NCBI RefSeq assembly: GCF_001421965.1 | Contig: NZ_LMLP01000022.1 | Location: 186,001 to 250,000 of the forward strand | Direction of reading: 5' to 3' | Length of the DNA stretch: 64,000 nucleotides | From: Sphingomonas sp. Leaf67 | GTDB taxonomy: Bacteria; Pseudomonadota; Alphaproteobacteria; Sphingomonadales; Sphingomonadaceae | Shown here: one piece after another, positions 38,566 to 46,219 of the stretch | Numbering within the stretch: the first letter of the stretch is position 1 | How the letters are laid out: every line of letters begins with the position of its first letter | The notes under the pieces: model-generated | What the model was told of the DNA's origin: nothing | The model's database searches: none | Seen by the model: the letters and a program-made list of their open reading frames with translations, nothing else | Translations under genes and position numbers: made by a program

Positions 38566-39008
38566 TCCGCGTCGTCGTACAGGACGCGCCGATCGATCTG
38601 GCGGCGGAATTCGTCGCTGCCGAGGCGGAAGATGCCGGGGCGGTGGCGACCTTCACCGGGCTAGTGCGCGGCGATGACGGTGTGACCGAACTGGCGCTCG
38701 AACATTATCCGGGGGCCACCGAGCGCGCGCTGGAGGCGCTGTGCGAACAGGCCGTGGCGCGCTGGGATCTGGCAAGGGCGGTGGTGGTTCACCGCGTCGG
38801 GCCGATGGTACCCGGCGACCGGGTGGTGTTCGTCGCCACGACCGCGCGGCATCGCGGCGCGGCACTGGAGGCGTGTGCGTTCCTGATCGACCGGTTGAAG
38901 ACCGGTGCGCCGTTCTGGAAGCGTGAGCGCCGTGGTGGTGATGCACGCTGGGTCGAGGCGCGGTCGAGTGACGATGCTGCAGCGGCGCGGTGGGGGCCCG
39001 AAGCGTAG
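38562..39008 (+). CDS. moaE: Molybdopterin synthase catalytic subunit MoaE
   Basis: Catalytic partner of MoaD that inserts two sulfurs into precursor Z. It has 148 residues. Motifs are AGAVATFTGLVRGDDGV, LALEHYPGATERAL, HRVGPMVPGDRVVFVATTAR, and the conserved lysines in RLKTGAPFWKRE. Translationally coupled to moaD. No other moa genes are in the window. Confidence 0.94.
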   Translation: MIRVVVQDAPIDLAAEFVAAEAEDAGAVATFTGLVRGDDGVTELALEHYPGATERALEALCEQAVARWDLARAVVVHRVGPMVPGDRVVFVATTARHRGAALEACAFLIDRLKTGAPFWKRERRGGDARWVEARSSDDAAAARWGPEA

Positions 39009-39279
39009 TATCGGAGCCTGTCCTTCGATCCGCTATTTCGATTTCGCTCGACGGCTGCGCAGAACGAATGGCCGAGAACTCAATCTGAAGCCGGCCTTAC
39101 CCGCTGGGTTCGAGTAGCGATCGAGCGAAGTCGAGAGCGCGTATCGAGAACGGGGTTCCGCCAGGGTAACCTGTGAAGGGTTCGCCTGGAGCGGGGCGTT
39201 CTCGACGGACGCTTCTCGACAGGCTCGAAACTGCTAGAACCGAACGGAATTTTTTAGGGCGTAGGGCCATGCCAACGAA
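39009..39279. other. Spacer with dispersed TCGA-rich repeat sequence
   Basis: No gene seen. The stretch 39010-39240 carries short mirrored pieces such as GTTCTCGACG, TTCTCGACAGGCTCGAA, GGTTCGAGTAGCGATCGAGC and GAAGTCGAGAGCG, resembling a repeat also seen at 63618-63710 after glmS. The right end borders the terminator of the fasciclin gene. Confidence 0.5.
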
Positions 39280-39309
39280 AAGCCGGGCGGGATCGCTCCC
39301 GCCCGGCTT
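39280..39309 (-). terminator. Rho-independent terminator of the fasciclin gene
   Basis: A perfect 13-bp stem, AAGCCGGGCGGGA with TCCCGCCCGGCTT around loop TCGC, 23 bases beyond the stop. On the minus strand the stem is followed by a T-rich tail (TTTTCGTT counted from the stem end). Confidence 0.88.
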
Positions 39310-39331
39310 CGTCGTTCGATCTGAACCCGGA

Positions 39332-40006
39332 TCAGCCGAGCTTCGGGGCCAGCACGCCGTTCACGACATGGACGATGCCGTTCGACTGCTGCACGTCATA
39401 TTGCGTGACATAGCTCTTGCCGCCGCCGACATCGGTCAGCACCAGCGCGCCGTTTTCCAGCGTCGCCTTGATCGGCTGCCCTTCGACGGTGGTCAGTGTG
39501 GCCGTGCCGCCGCCGGCCTCGATCTGTGACTTGAGCGCGGCTGCGTCGAGCTTGCCCGCCACGACGTGATAGGTCAGCACCTTGGTGAGCGATGCCTTTT
39601 GCTCAGGCTTCAGCAGCGTATCGAGCGTGCCGGGGGCGAGGCGCCCGAATGCTTCGTTGGTGGGGGCGAAGACGGTGAACGGACCCGGACCCGACAGCGT
39701 AGCGGTCAGGTCGGCGGCCTGCACTCCCTTGACCAGCGTCGACAGATTGCTCGCCTTCGATGCGTTGGCGACGATCGTCGCGGTTGGCAGCATCGGTGCG
39801 CCGCCTACCATCACCGGTGCGGTGGCGTTGGTGTTGACCTGTACGCCGGTCTGGACGGTGCCGACGGGGGTGGTCACGGTCGCGGTCGTACCGGTCTGTG
39901 CACCGGTCGTCGTCGTCGGGGCAGGCTGTGCCGGGGCGGTCTGGGCATGGGCTGCGCCGGCCAGCGACAGGGTGAGGGCGGCGGCGGAAATCGTAGCGCG
40001 AAACAT
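39332..40006 (-). CDS. Secreted fasciclin (FAS1) domain protein
   Basis: Exported protein of 224 residues from the ATG at 40006 behind GGAG. It has a signal peptide (MFRATISAAALTLSLAGAAH), a Thr/Ala/Val-rich linker (residues about 22-75) and one FAS1 domain (LSTLVKGVQAADLTATLSGP, FTVFAPTNEAFGRLAPGTLD, YHVVAGKLDA, NGIVHVVNGVLAPKLG). FAS1 domains mediate adhesion or carbohydrate contacts. The long open frame upstream is out of family and overlaps oxyR in antisense. Confidence 0.88.
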   Translation of the reverse strand: MFRATISAAALTLSLAGAAHAQTAPAQPAPTTTTGAQTGTTATVTTPVGTVQTGVQVNTNATAPVMVGGAPMLPTATIVANASKASNLSTLVKGVQAADLTATLSGPGPFTVFAPTNEAFGRLAPGTLDTLLKPEQKASLTKVLTYHVVAGKLDAAALKSQIEAGGGTATLTTVEGQPIKATLENGALVLTDVGGGKSYVTQYDVQQSNGIVHVVNGVLAPKLG

Positions 40007-40110
40007 CGGTTTTCTCCGGTGGTTGCGGTAAATTGATGCGCGGTGCGTCGCGCACCAACCCCGGAAATACGGTTCAACCGCAAAAACGGTTCCCGCCGGA
40101 CGGAGCTGGA

Positions 40111-41010
40111 TCAGCCCCGCTCGGCGGTCAGCACGTCGGCCAGCAGGCGGAAATCGCGTTCGCGCGGCGAGGCGCGCCGCCAGACCAGCGCAATGCGACG
40201 CTGGGCGTTTTTCGACTCGATCGGTCGAGCGGTGACCCCGGTATGTTCGAGGATGCCGGCGTCGATCGCCATCTGCGGCAACATGGTCGTGCCGAGGCCA
40301 TTGTCGATCATCTGGACGATCGTGTGCAGCGACGTGCCCATCATCATCGCCTGCCCACGCACTTCGGGTTGTTCGCAGGCGCGCAGGGCATGGTCCTTCA
40401 GGCAATGCCCGTCCTCGAGCAGCAGCAGTCGTTCGGGATCGATGTCGTCGGCGACCAGCGGCGCGGTGTCGCCGCTGTCGTTGCCGGGCACGGCAAGCAG
40501 CAGCCGATCCTCGAACAGCGGCGCGACCTCGACCTCGCCACAACCATAAGGGAGTGCCAGCAGCACGCAGTCGGTGCGGCCGTGGTGCAGCCCCTCGCAC
40601 GCCGCCGCGCTCGGTTCCTCGCGCAGGAACAGCTTCAGGTCGGGATAGTCGCGGCGCAGGCGGGGGAGCAGGCGCGGCAACAGGAACGGGGCGATGGTCG
40701 GGATGACGCTCATCCGCATTTCCCCCGACAGCGGGCGGCCGGCGGCGCGCGCCATGTCGGTCAGTTCCTCCGCTTCGCGCAGCACCTTGCGCGCCTTCAG
40801 GACGATGCTCTCGCCCAGCGGGGTAAACCGAACGACCCGGCGAGTGCGCTCGACCAGCACCACGCCGATCAGCGTTTCGAGTTCGCGGATGCCGGCGGAC
40901 AACGTCGACTGGGTCACGAACGATGCCTCGGCGGCGCGGCCGAAATGGCCGGCGTCGTGCAGCGCGACCAGATACTGAAGTTGCTTGAGCGTGGGCAAGT
41001 ACACCGACAT
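40111..41010 (-). CDS. oxyR: LysR-type peroxide sensor OxyR
   Basis: Redox-controlled transcription factor of 299 residues from the ATG at 41010. The N-terminal winged helix (TLKQLQYLVALHDAGHFGRA) precedes the regulatory domain with the two redox cysteines Cys203 and Cys212 (GHCLKDHALRAC), spaced nine apart as in E. coli OxyR Cys199/Cys208. It is divergent from ahpC-ahpD, its expected target, across 126 bases. Confidence 0.93.
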   Translation of the reverse strand: MSVYLPTLKQLQYLVALHDAGHFGRAAEASFVTQSTLSAGIRELETLIGVVLVERTRRVVRFTPLGESIVLKARKVLREAEELTDMARAAGRPLSGEMRMSVIPTIAPFLLPRLLPRLRRDYPDLKLFLREEPSAAACEGLHHGRTDCVLLALPYGCGEVEVAPLFEDRLLLAVPGNDSGDTAPLVADDIDPERLLLLEDGHCLKDHALRACEQPEVRGQAMMMGTSLHTIVQMIDNGLGTTMLPQMAIDAGILEHTGVTARPIESKNAQRRIALVWRRASPRERDFRLLADVLTAERG

Positions 41011-41036
41011 GCGGCCCACTTATCGACTGCGCCGAT

Positions 41037-41086
41037 CAATCCCAAGGGGAATTCCGATTGGAACGGTCCGTGCCGTACCCTATATC
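41037..41086 (+). promoter_or_regulatory. ahpC promoter with probable OxyR site
   Basis: -35 TTGGAA (41058-41063), a 17-base spacer and -10 TATATC (41081-41086) make a good sigma-70 promoter. CAATC (41037-41041) and GATTG (41056-41060) form an inverted repeat enclosing GGAATTCC and touching the -35 box, the position expected for an activating LysR-type regulator. Confidence 0.65.
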
Positions 41087-41136
41087 GCGATGCAGCAATT
41101 CACGGTGCGGCGACGCACCAAAAGAAAGGGCAATTC

Positions 41137-41679
41137 ATGCTGACCGTTGGCGACACGCTTCCCGAATTCACCGTTCCCGTCCAGCAGGGCACCGCAGCGC
41201 TGCCTGCCGGCGAAACGCTGAGCCACGACGCATTCCCCGGCAAGTGGAAGGTGCTGTTCTACTGGCCGAAGGACTTCACCTTCGTCTGCCCGACCGAGAT
41301 CGTCGGCTATAGCGAGCTGAAGGAAGATTTTGCCGATCGCGACGCCGTGCTGATCGGCGCGTCGACCGACACCGCGCATGTCCATCTGGCATGGCGCAAG
41401 TCGGACCCCGATCTGGCCGCCGCCGACTTCCCGTGGATCGCCGATAATGGCGCGGTGTTGGCCAGCAAGCTCGGCATCCTCGACAAGAACGAGCATGTCG
41501 CGTTCCGTGCGACCTTCATCATCGATCCCGACAACGTCATTCAGGCGGTGCAAGTCAACGGCCTGAACGTCGGTCGCAACCCGCAGGAAACGCTGCGCGT
41601 GCTCGACGCGCTGCAGACCGACGAACTGTGCCCGTGCAACTGGAACAAGGGCGACGACGTCCTCCAGGTCGCGGCCTGA
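41137..41679 (+). CDS. ahpC: Alkyl hydroperoxide reductase peroxiredoxin AhpC
   Basis: Two-cysteine peroxiredoxin of 180 residues that reduces peroxides. Peroxidatic Cys51 lies in FTFVCPTEI, and the C-terminal LCPCNW (Cys165, Cys167) supplies the resolving cysteine. With an AhpD downstream rather than AhpF, electrons probably come through the AhpD relay as in Mycobacterium. The ATG at 41137 follows AAAGG. A hairpin with a T-run lies just after the stop. Confidence 0.95.
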   Translation: MLTVGDTLPEFTVPVQQGTAALPAGETLSHDAFPGKWKVLFYWPKDFTFVCPTEIVGYSELKEDFADRDAVLIGASTDTAHVHLAWRKSDPDLAAADFPWIADNGAVLASKLGILDKNEHVAFRATFIIDPDNVIQAVQVNGLNVGRNPQETLRVLDALQTDELCPCNWNKGDDVLQVAA

Positions 41680-41686
41680 TCCTTTC

Positions 41687-41720
41687 GGGAGCTGGCGTTC
41701 GGTCCGCTCCCACCTTTTTT
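41687..41720 (+). terminator. Intercistronic terminator/attenuator between ahpC and ahpD
   Basis: GGGAGC (41687-41692) pairs with GCTCCC (41706-41711), followed shortly by six T residues (41715-41720). A second stem, CACCCCAGC (41724-41732) with GCTGGGGTG (41758-41766), precedes the ahpD ribosome site. Partial read-through would give more AhpC than AhpD. Confidence 0.65.
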
Positions 41721-41793
41721 CGGCACCCCAGCGCAGACCCGGCGACGCGCCCGGTCGGCTGGGGTGTCGTGTATCTGCTGTATGGAGACGCCC

Positions 41794-42315
41794 ATGTCGC
41801 TGAAGGAATTTGCGGGCCAGCTGCCCGATTTCGCCAAGGATATCCGCCTGAACGTCGGTTCGCTGCTGAACGAGACGGTGCTCGACCCGCAGAAGAAGTT
41901 CGGGACGATGCTCGCCTGCGCGCACGCCACCGGCCACAAGCCGCTGGTCGAGGCGGCCGAGGCGGAAGTCGCCGACAAGCTGTCGCCCGAAGCGGCGAAT
42001 GCGGCGCGTGCGGCGGCGGCGGTGATGGCGATGAACAACGTCTATTACCGCTTCGTCCACCTCGCCAAGAACAAGGAATATGGCAATCTGCCCGCCAAGC
42101 TGCGGATGAACGTCATCGCCGCGCCGGGGATCGACAAGGTCGATTTCGAACTGTTCAGCCTCGCCGTGTCGGCGATGAACGGCTGCGGCATGTGCATCGA
42201 CGCGCATGAGGACGTGCTGAAGAAGCACGGCGTGAAGGCCGAGGTGATCCAGGGCGCGGTGCGGATCGGCGCGGTGCTGGCGGCGGTCGCTACCGTACAC
42301 GCTGCGGTGGCTTGA
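41794..42315 (+). CDS. ahpD: Alkylhydroperoxidase AhpD
   Basis: Carboxymuconolactone-decarboxylase-fold thiol enzyme of 173 residues, which reduces AhpC and has weak peroxidase activity. The active site CxxC-x3-H is intact (GCGMCIDAHE: Cys131, Cys134, His138). Start is ATG 41794 (GGAG 7 bases upstream, MSLKEFAGQLPDFAKDI). An in-frame ATG at 41764 has no ribosome site. Second gene of the oxidative-stress unit. Confidence 0.94.
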   Translation: MSLKEFAGQLPDFAKDIRLNVGSLLNETVLDPQKKFGTMLACAHATGHKPLVEAAEAEVADKLSPEAANAARAAAAVMAMNNVYYRFVHLAKNKEYGNLPAKLRMNVIAAPGIDKVDFELFSLAVSAMNGCGMCIDAHEDVLKKHGVKAEVIQGAVRIGAVLAAVATVHAAVA

Positions 42316-42326
42316 AGAAGATTGGG

Positions 42327-42482
42327 TTCACGCGAAGGCGCGAAGACGCGGAGTGATTGCGGCTTACGATCGTCCCGCGATAGCGGGACTGTCACTTCTG
42401 CCGCAGCGCACTAAACGGCTGATCGCTACGCGATCGGCTTCCTCTGGCGAGCCTCCTCCGCGTCTTCGCGCCTTCGCGTGAA
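42327..42482. repeat. Dispersed long inverted repeat, copy 2
   Basis: Arms TTCACGCGAAGGCGCGAAG... (42327-42353) and its complement (42456-42482) are perfect over 27 bases and extend with GAAGAAGATTGG outside left and CCAATTCTTCC outside right. The interior of about 100 bases differs from copy 1. It lies between the converging ahpD and TauE/SafE genes. Confidence 0.85.
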
Positions 42483-42505
42483 CCAATTCTTCCTCCTGAA
42501 CAGAC

Positions 42506-43267
42506 CTACGACAACGCCCGATACACACTGTAAAGGCTGGTGATCGTCAGCACGATGCCGACCAAGATCAGCAGCGTGCGCGCCGGGATGTGCTTGGCGA
42601 ACATCGCCCCGAACGGCGCGGCGACGATTCCGCCGATCAGCAGCCCGGCGACGGCGGTGGTGAACGCCTCCAGCCCGAGATGGATCAGGAACGTCGCCGA
42701 GATGCTGACCGTCAGGAAGAATTCGACGGTGTTGACCGTGCCGATCGTCGTGCGCGGCGTGGCGCCCTGAACCAGCAGGTTGGACGTCACCACCGGCCCC
42801 CAGCCGCCGCCGCCCGCCGCGTCGAGGAACCCGCCGATCAGGCCCAGTGGGGCGATGACCTTCGGCTCCCTGGGCTTGGGCGGATGGCGCAGGCCGCGCC
42901 ACAGCAAATAAAGGCCGATCGCCGCCAGATAGGTCATGACGAACGGCCGCGTCACCGACGCGTCGAGCGATGACAACAGATACGCGCCGGTCACGCCGCC
43001 CGCGACACCCGGCAGCAACAGCCGCCAGAACAGTTTCCAGTTCACGTTCTTGTGCAGCACATGACTGATCCCCGACACCCCGGTCGTGAAGCATTCCACC
43101 ACATGGACGCTCGCCGAAGCGGTGGCGGGCGGCACACCGAGCACGCTGACTAGCAAGGTCGACGAAATTACCCCGAACGCCATGCCGAGCGCCCCATCGA
43201 CGATCTGGGCGGCAAATCCGGCGGCAACGAATTCGGCCAGACGCGTCCAGTCGATATTCTCGAACAT
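42506..43267 (-). CDS. TauE/SafE family permease
   Basis: Membrane protein of 253 residues with about eight hydrophobic segments. Family features are the repeated Gly-rich motif in AGFAAQIVDGALGMAFGVIS and GLIGGFLDAAGGGGWGPVVT. Members export sulfite, sulfoacetate or related anions. The gene is divergent from serine acetyltransferase, so a role in sulfur handling is plausible but unproven. Confidence 0.87.
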   Translation of the reverse strand: MFENIDWTRLAEFVAAGFAAQIVDGALGMAFGVISSTLLVSVLGVPPATASASVHVVECFTTGVSGISHVLHKNVNWKLFWRLLLPGVAGGVTGAYLLSSLDASVTRPFVMTYLAAIGLYLLWRGLRHPPKPREPKVIAPLGLIGGFLDAAGGGGWGPVVTSNLLVQGATPRTTIGTVNTVEFFLTVSISATFLIHLGLEAFTTAVAGLLIGGIVAAPFGAMFAKHIPARTLLILVGIVLTITSLYSVYRALS

Positions 43268-43418
43268 CCAAATTCCTTCGACATCGGCTCAAGCGGCGGA
43301 CAGTGATGACGGCAAACGACAATGCCTACAAGATACATAGGGTTTGTTACGCCTACAGCATGGCTTGGCGGCGGGCGGCCGGGTGCTTACATGCGATCGT
43401 CGTTTAAGGGGATTGCCC

Positions 43419-44102
43419 ATGTTCGCGCGGCTGGTGCGCTATTTGGATTCGATCAAGGCGCGGGACCCCGCGCCACGGTCGCGCGCGGAAATCCTGACGT
43501 ATCCGGGCGTATGGGCGGTGGCGCTGCACAAGGTCGCGCACCGGTTGTTCAAGGCGCGCCGGTATTTCGCGGCGCGCTGCGTGAACCATATCGCCCGCTT
43601 CATGACCGCGATCGACATCCATCCTGGCGCGACGATCGGGCGACATTTCTTCATTGACCACGGTTTCGTCGTCATCGGCGAGACGGCCGAGATCGGCGAC
43701 GGCGTCACCATCTATCAGAACGTTACGCTGGGCGGGACCAGTCCCGACAACGGGATCGCCGGCAAGCGCCACCCGACGATCAGCGACGGCGCGATCATCG
43801 GGTCGGGCGCGCAGGTGCTGGGGCCGATCACCATCGGCCGGCGCGCGCGGGTCGGCGCCAATGCGGTAGTGACGAAGGATGTGCCGGAGGGCACGACCGT
43901 TGTCGGCATCCCGGCGCGCCCGACCGTCGTCGAGGGTGGGCAGGCGGGCGACCCGCGCTTCGTGCCCTATGGCACGCCGTGCCGCGACATGTTCGATCCA
44001 CAGACGCAGCGGATCGAGCTGTTGCGCTGCGAACTGGAAACGCTGCGCCGGCGGCTGGACGAAGTTCTGGCCGAACAACAGGACCAGCGCGACCGCGCCT
44101 GA
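43419..44102 (+). CDS. Serine O-acetyltransferase (EpsC/CysE type)
   Basis: Makes O-acetylserine for cysteine synthesis. It has 227 residues from ATG 43419 behind AAGGGG. The short N-terminal helical part (LVRYLDSIKARDPAPRSRAE) and left-handed beta-helix hexapeptides (IDIHPGATIGRHFFIDHG, VVIGETAEIGDGVTIYQNVT, GKRHPTISDGAIIGSGAQ) match the EpsC-like short form. The C-terminus carries a Leu/Arg/Glu coiled coil (about residues 195-225). TGATG overlap with the next gene. Confidence 0.9.
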   Translation: MFARLVRYLDSIKARDPAPRSRAEILTYPGVWAVALHKVAHRLFKARRYFAARCVNHIARFMTAIDIHPGATIGRHFFIDHGFVVIGETAEIGDGVTIYQNVTLGGTSPDNGIAGKRHPTISDGAIIGSGAQVLGPITIGRRARVGANAVVTKDVPEGTTVVGIPARPTVVEGGQAGDPRFVPYGTPCRDMFDPQTQRIELLRCELETLRRRLDEVLAEQQDQRDRA

Positions 44103-44443
44103 TGGGAGTCGTCACACCCTTTCCCGCCGCGCGCGAGCCGGGACAGATCGGGTTCGACCGCGCCGAACTGACGCGCATCCTCGATCTCTATGGCCGGATG
44201 GTCGCCGCTGGGCATTGGCGCGATTATGCGATCGATCTCGGACGTGAGGCGGCGGTGTTCAGTGCCTTTCGTCGTGCGACCGAACGGCCCGAATTCCGGA
44301 TCGAGAAGCGGCCTTCCTTACGCAACAAACAGGGCATGTGGGCGCTGGTCGGCGAAGCGGGTGCGGTCGTGAAGCGCGGCCACGAACTGGGGCTGGTGCT
44401 GGCCCCGGTCGAACGACGGCTCATGAAGCTGGTAGAAGACTAA
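44102..44443 (+). CDS. DUF2794 family protein
   Basis: Protein of 113 residues, function unknown, found mainly in alphaproteobacteria. Start is ATG 44102 in a TGATG overlap with the acetyltransferase. Recognisable sequence includes FDRAELTRILDLYGRMVAAG, HWRDYAIDLGREAAVFSAFR and the basic C-terminal part (EFRIEKRPSLRNKQG, LAPVERRLMKLV). No membrane segment or signal peptide. Confidence 0.8.
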   Translation: MGVVTPFPAAREPGQIGFDRAELTRILDLYGRMVAAGHWRDYAIDLGREAAVFSAFRRATERPEFRIEKRPSLRNKQGMWALVGEAGAVVKRGHELGLVLAPVERRLMKLVED

Positions 44444-44472
44444 AAAAGGCGGCCCCGGTTGCCCGGGGCCGC
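44442..44472 (-). terminator. Rho-independent terminator of the leftward membrane-protein gene
   Basis: A GCGGCCCCGG/CCGGGGCCGC 10-bp stem with loop TTGC, followed on the minus strand by TTTTTT. It lies 26 bases beyond the stop at 44498 and abuts the stop of the DUF2794 gene on the other strand. Confidence 0.88.
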
Positions 44473-44497
44473 TAGAGGTCGCTCACTAAGGAATGTT

Positions 44498-45523
44498 TCA
44501 GGCCATCGCCACGGGCGGTAGGCGTTCGCCCAGACTGCCGAGCACCCCAACTACCGTGCGGCGCATCGGTTGCCAGAATACCGACAGCGTCAGCAGCGCC
44601 GATCCGATGACGAAGGCGGTGAACGCCGCCGACAGTTCCACCGCGCCGGCCTTTTCGAACAAGGCGTAGAGCGCATAGAGGACATAGGCGAGGCTGGAGA
44701 CCAGCAGCGCGCGGCGGTCGACGGCCAGCGCGACGATGCCGAACAGGATGTAGAGCGCGATCACGACCGCTGCCATCGGCAGCGTGACGCTGGGTCCGAA
44801 CACGCCGAGCAACTGGAACAATGAATGCGCGATCAACGGCGCGGCGACGAGGTGCAGCCAGAAGGCGACGTCGCTGCGGCGGGTGCGACGATCGCGGTCG
44901 CTCATGTCCCAGCGCATCGCCGCGACGAACACGCCAAGGCCGCCGAGCAGAGTGATCGGGTAGACATTGTCCTTCAGCACCGGGAAGGCAGCGACCAGCA
45001 GCGCGGCGACGGTCGCGACCAGCGCAGCGGCACCGGCGGCGACGGTGATCGGCACCATGAACCGACGCCAGTGCAACCATGCCCCGCCGGCGGCGGCGAT
45101 GCCGATGCCGGCAACGATCATTGCGGTGGTGCGGTCGGTCAGGTTCTGGGGCTCGAGTTCGACCATGACCCCGACCAGCGTGGCGGCGACCCCACCGACA
45201 AACGCGAGCAGCAGCAGGATGCTGGGCAGCGCCATGCGGCGACGCGCGGTGAAATATTCGGCAAGGAACCACGCGGCACCCGCAACGCCGAGGCCCCCCA
45301 GCGGCTTGAGGATGGTGCCCCCGATCCATGCGAGCGATACCAGCAGCAGGGCCAGCGCAACCGAGACGAAAATGTCGTTGAACCCGGTGAGCAGGCGGAA
45401 ATGCTCTTCGTCGACCACCGGCGTCGCGCGTTGCCGCGCGATATGGGTGCGGAGGGCTTCGGCGGTGGCGGGCGACAACACCCCTGCCTCCACTGCGCCG
45501 TTCAGATCGCTCTCGCTGTACAT
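44498..45523 (-). CDS. Polytopic membrane protein of unknown function
   Basis: 341 residues. The first 50 are soluble and helical (MYSESDLNGAVEAGVLSPAT, FRLLTGFNDIF), resembling the start of DUF2157/DUF4401-type proteins, followed by about ten hydrophobic segments (VSVALALLLVSLAWIGGTIL, ILLLLAFVGGVAATLVGVMV and others). I see no catalytic motif. It is monocistronic with its own terminator. Confidence 0.72.
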   Translation of the reverse strand: MYSESDLNGAVEAGVLSPATAEALRTHIARQRATPVVDEEHFRLLTGFNDIFVSVALALLLVSLAWIGGTILKPLGGLGVAGAAWFLAEYFTARRRMALPSILLLLAFVGGVAATLVGVMVELEPQNLTDRTTAMIVAGIGIAAAGGAWLHWRRFMVPITVAAGAAALVATVAALLVAAFPVLKDNVYPITLLGGLGVFVAAMRWDMSDRDRRTRRSDVAFWLHLVAAPLIAHSLFQLLGVFGPSVTLPMAAVVIALYILFGIVALAVDRRALLVSSLAYVLYALYALFEKAGAVELSAAFTAFVIGSALLTLSVFWQPMRRTVVGVLGSLGERLPPVAMA

Positions 45524-45672
45524 GTTGCTACCTCCCTGTGTTGGTGGAGTATAGCAGTAGTGTATTGTTCGGACAATACGGTTGTTTTGGTGCCATCGAT
45601 CGTAATTCCGGATCAGACCCGGTTTGATCGAAGGTCGGGCATTGTTGGTCGACCCTTCCCTTGAAACGACGC

Positions 45673-45701
45673 AAAAACGCCCCGCCGGTGAGGGCGGGGC
45701 G
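45673..45701 (-). terminator. Rho-independent terminator of the Pro-rich protein gene
   Basis: CGCCCCGCC and GGCGGGGCG pair over nine bases around loop GGTGAG. TTTTT follows on the minus strand. It begins 27 bases beyond the stop at 45728. Confidence 0.82.
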
Positions 45702-45727
45702 CTTGTTCGGCCATCAGGCCGGTGTGG

Positions 45728-46141
45728 TTACTTGCCGCCGGGGTTGCGGCAACCGTCCTTCACCGTCCGCGAACAGACCGGATAGCTCTGCGGCGCGGGC
45801 GGGGGCGGGGTTACCTGCGGCGGGGCGAAGGTAACCTGCGGGGTGCCCGCCATCGGTGCGTTCGCCATCGGGGCGGGCGGCGCCATCGGTGCGGCGGCCG
45901 GGTCCGGCTGGCCTGCCATCGGTGCCGGCGGGGGCGGCGGCGGCGCGTTGGGATCCGCCGGAGCGTTGGCATCGGGTGCCATCGGTGCAGGCGGCGGGGT
46001 CATGTTGTCGGCGGGCGGAGTCGGCGCACCCGGCGTACCGGGCTGCATCGTCGAATCGGCGGGCGGCGTGGTCGGTGGGGTCGTCTGGGCGACAGCGGCA
46101 CTACCAATCAGCAGAGCGGCCATGAAAGCGACAGTCTTCAT
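45728..46141 (-). CDS. Secreted Pro/Ala-rich low-complexity protein
   Basis: 137 residues. A signal peptide (MKTVAFMAALLIGSAAVAQ) precedes a disordered region dominated by Pro, Ala, Met and Thr (PPPPPPAPMAGQPDPAAAPM and similar), ending in a short Cys pair segment (SYPVCSRTVKDGCRNPGG). The two cysteines could form a disulfide loop. No known family. The spacer to phoB on its right carries a long hairpin. Confidence 0.65.
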   Translation of the reverse strand: MKTVAFMAALLIGSAAVAQTTPPTTPPADSTMQPGTPGAPTPPADNMTPPPAPMAPDANAPADPNAPPPPPPAPMAGQPDPAAAPMAPPAPMANAPMAGTPQVTFAPPQVTPPPPAPQSYPVCSRTVKDGCRNPGGK

Positions 46142-46150
46142 CGGAAGATT

Positions 46151-46204
46151 CCTTTTCGACTTGTTTCGTTTAGGCTGCGGTCCAAACGAGCCAAGTCGAA
46201 AAGG
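46151..46204 (-). terminator. Long stem-loop downstream of phoB
   Basis: CCTTTTCGACTTG (46151-46163) and CAAGTCGAAAAGG (46192-46204) are perfect 13-bp complements, extended inward by TTTCGTTT and AAACGAG. It begins 15 bases after the phoB stop and lies just upstream of the Pro-rich gene, so it can end the pst-pho transcript. Confidence 0.65.
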
Positions 46205-46219
46205 TTTCCTGTGCAGTGT

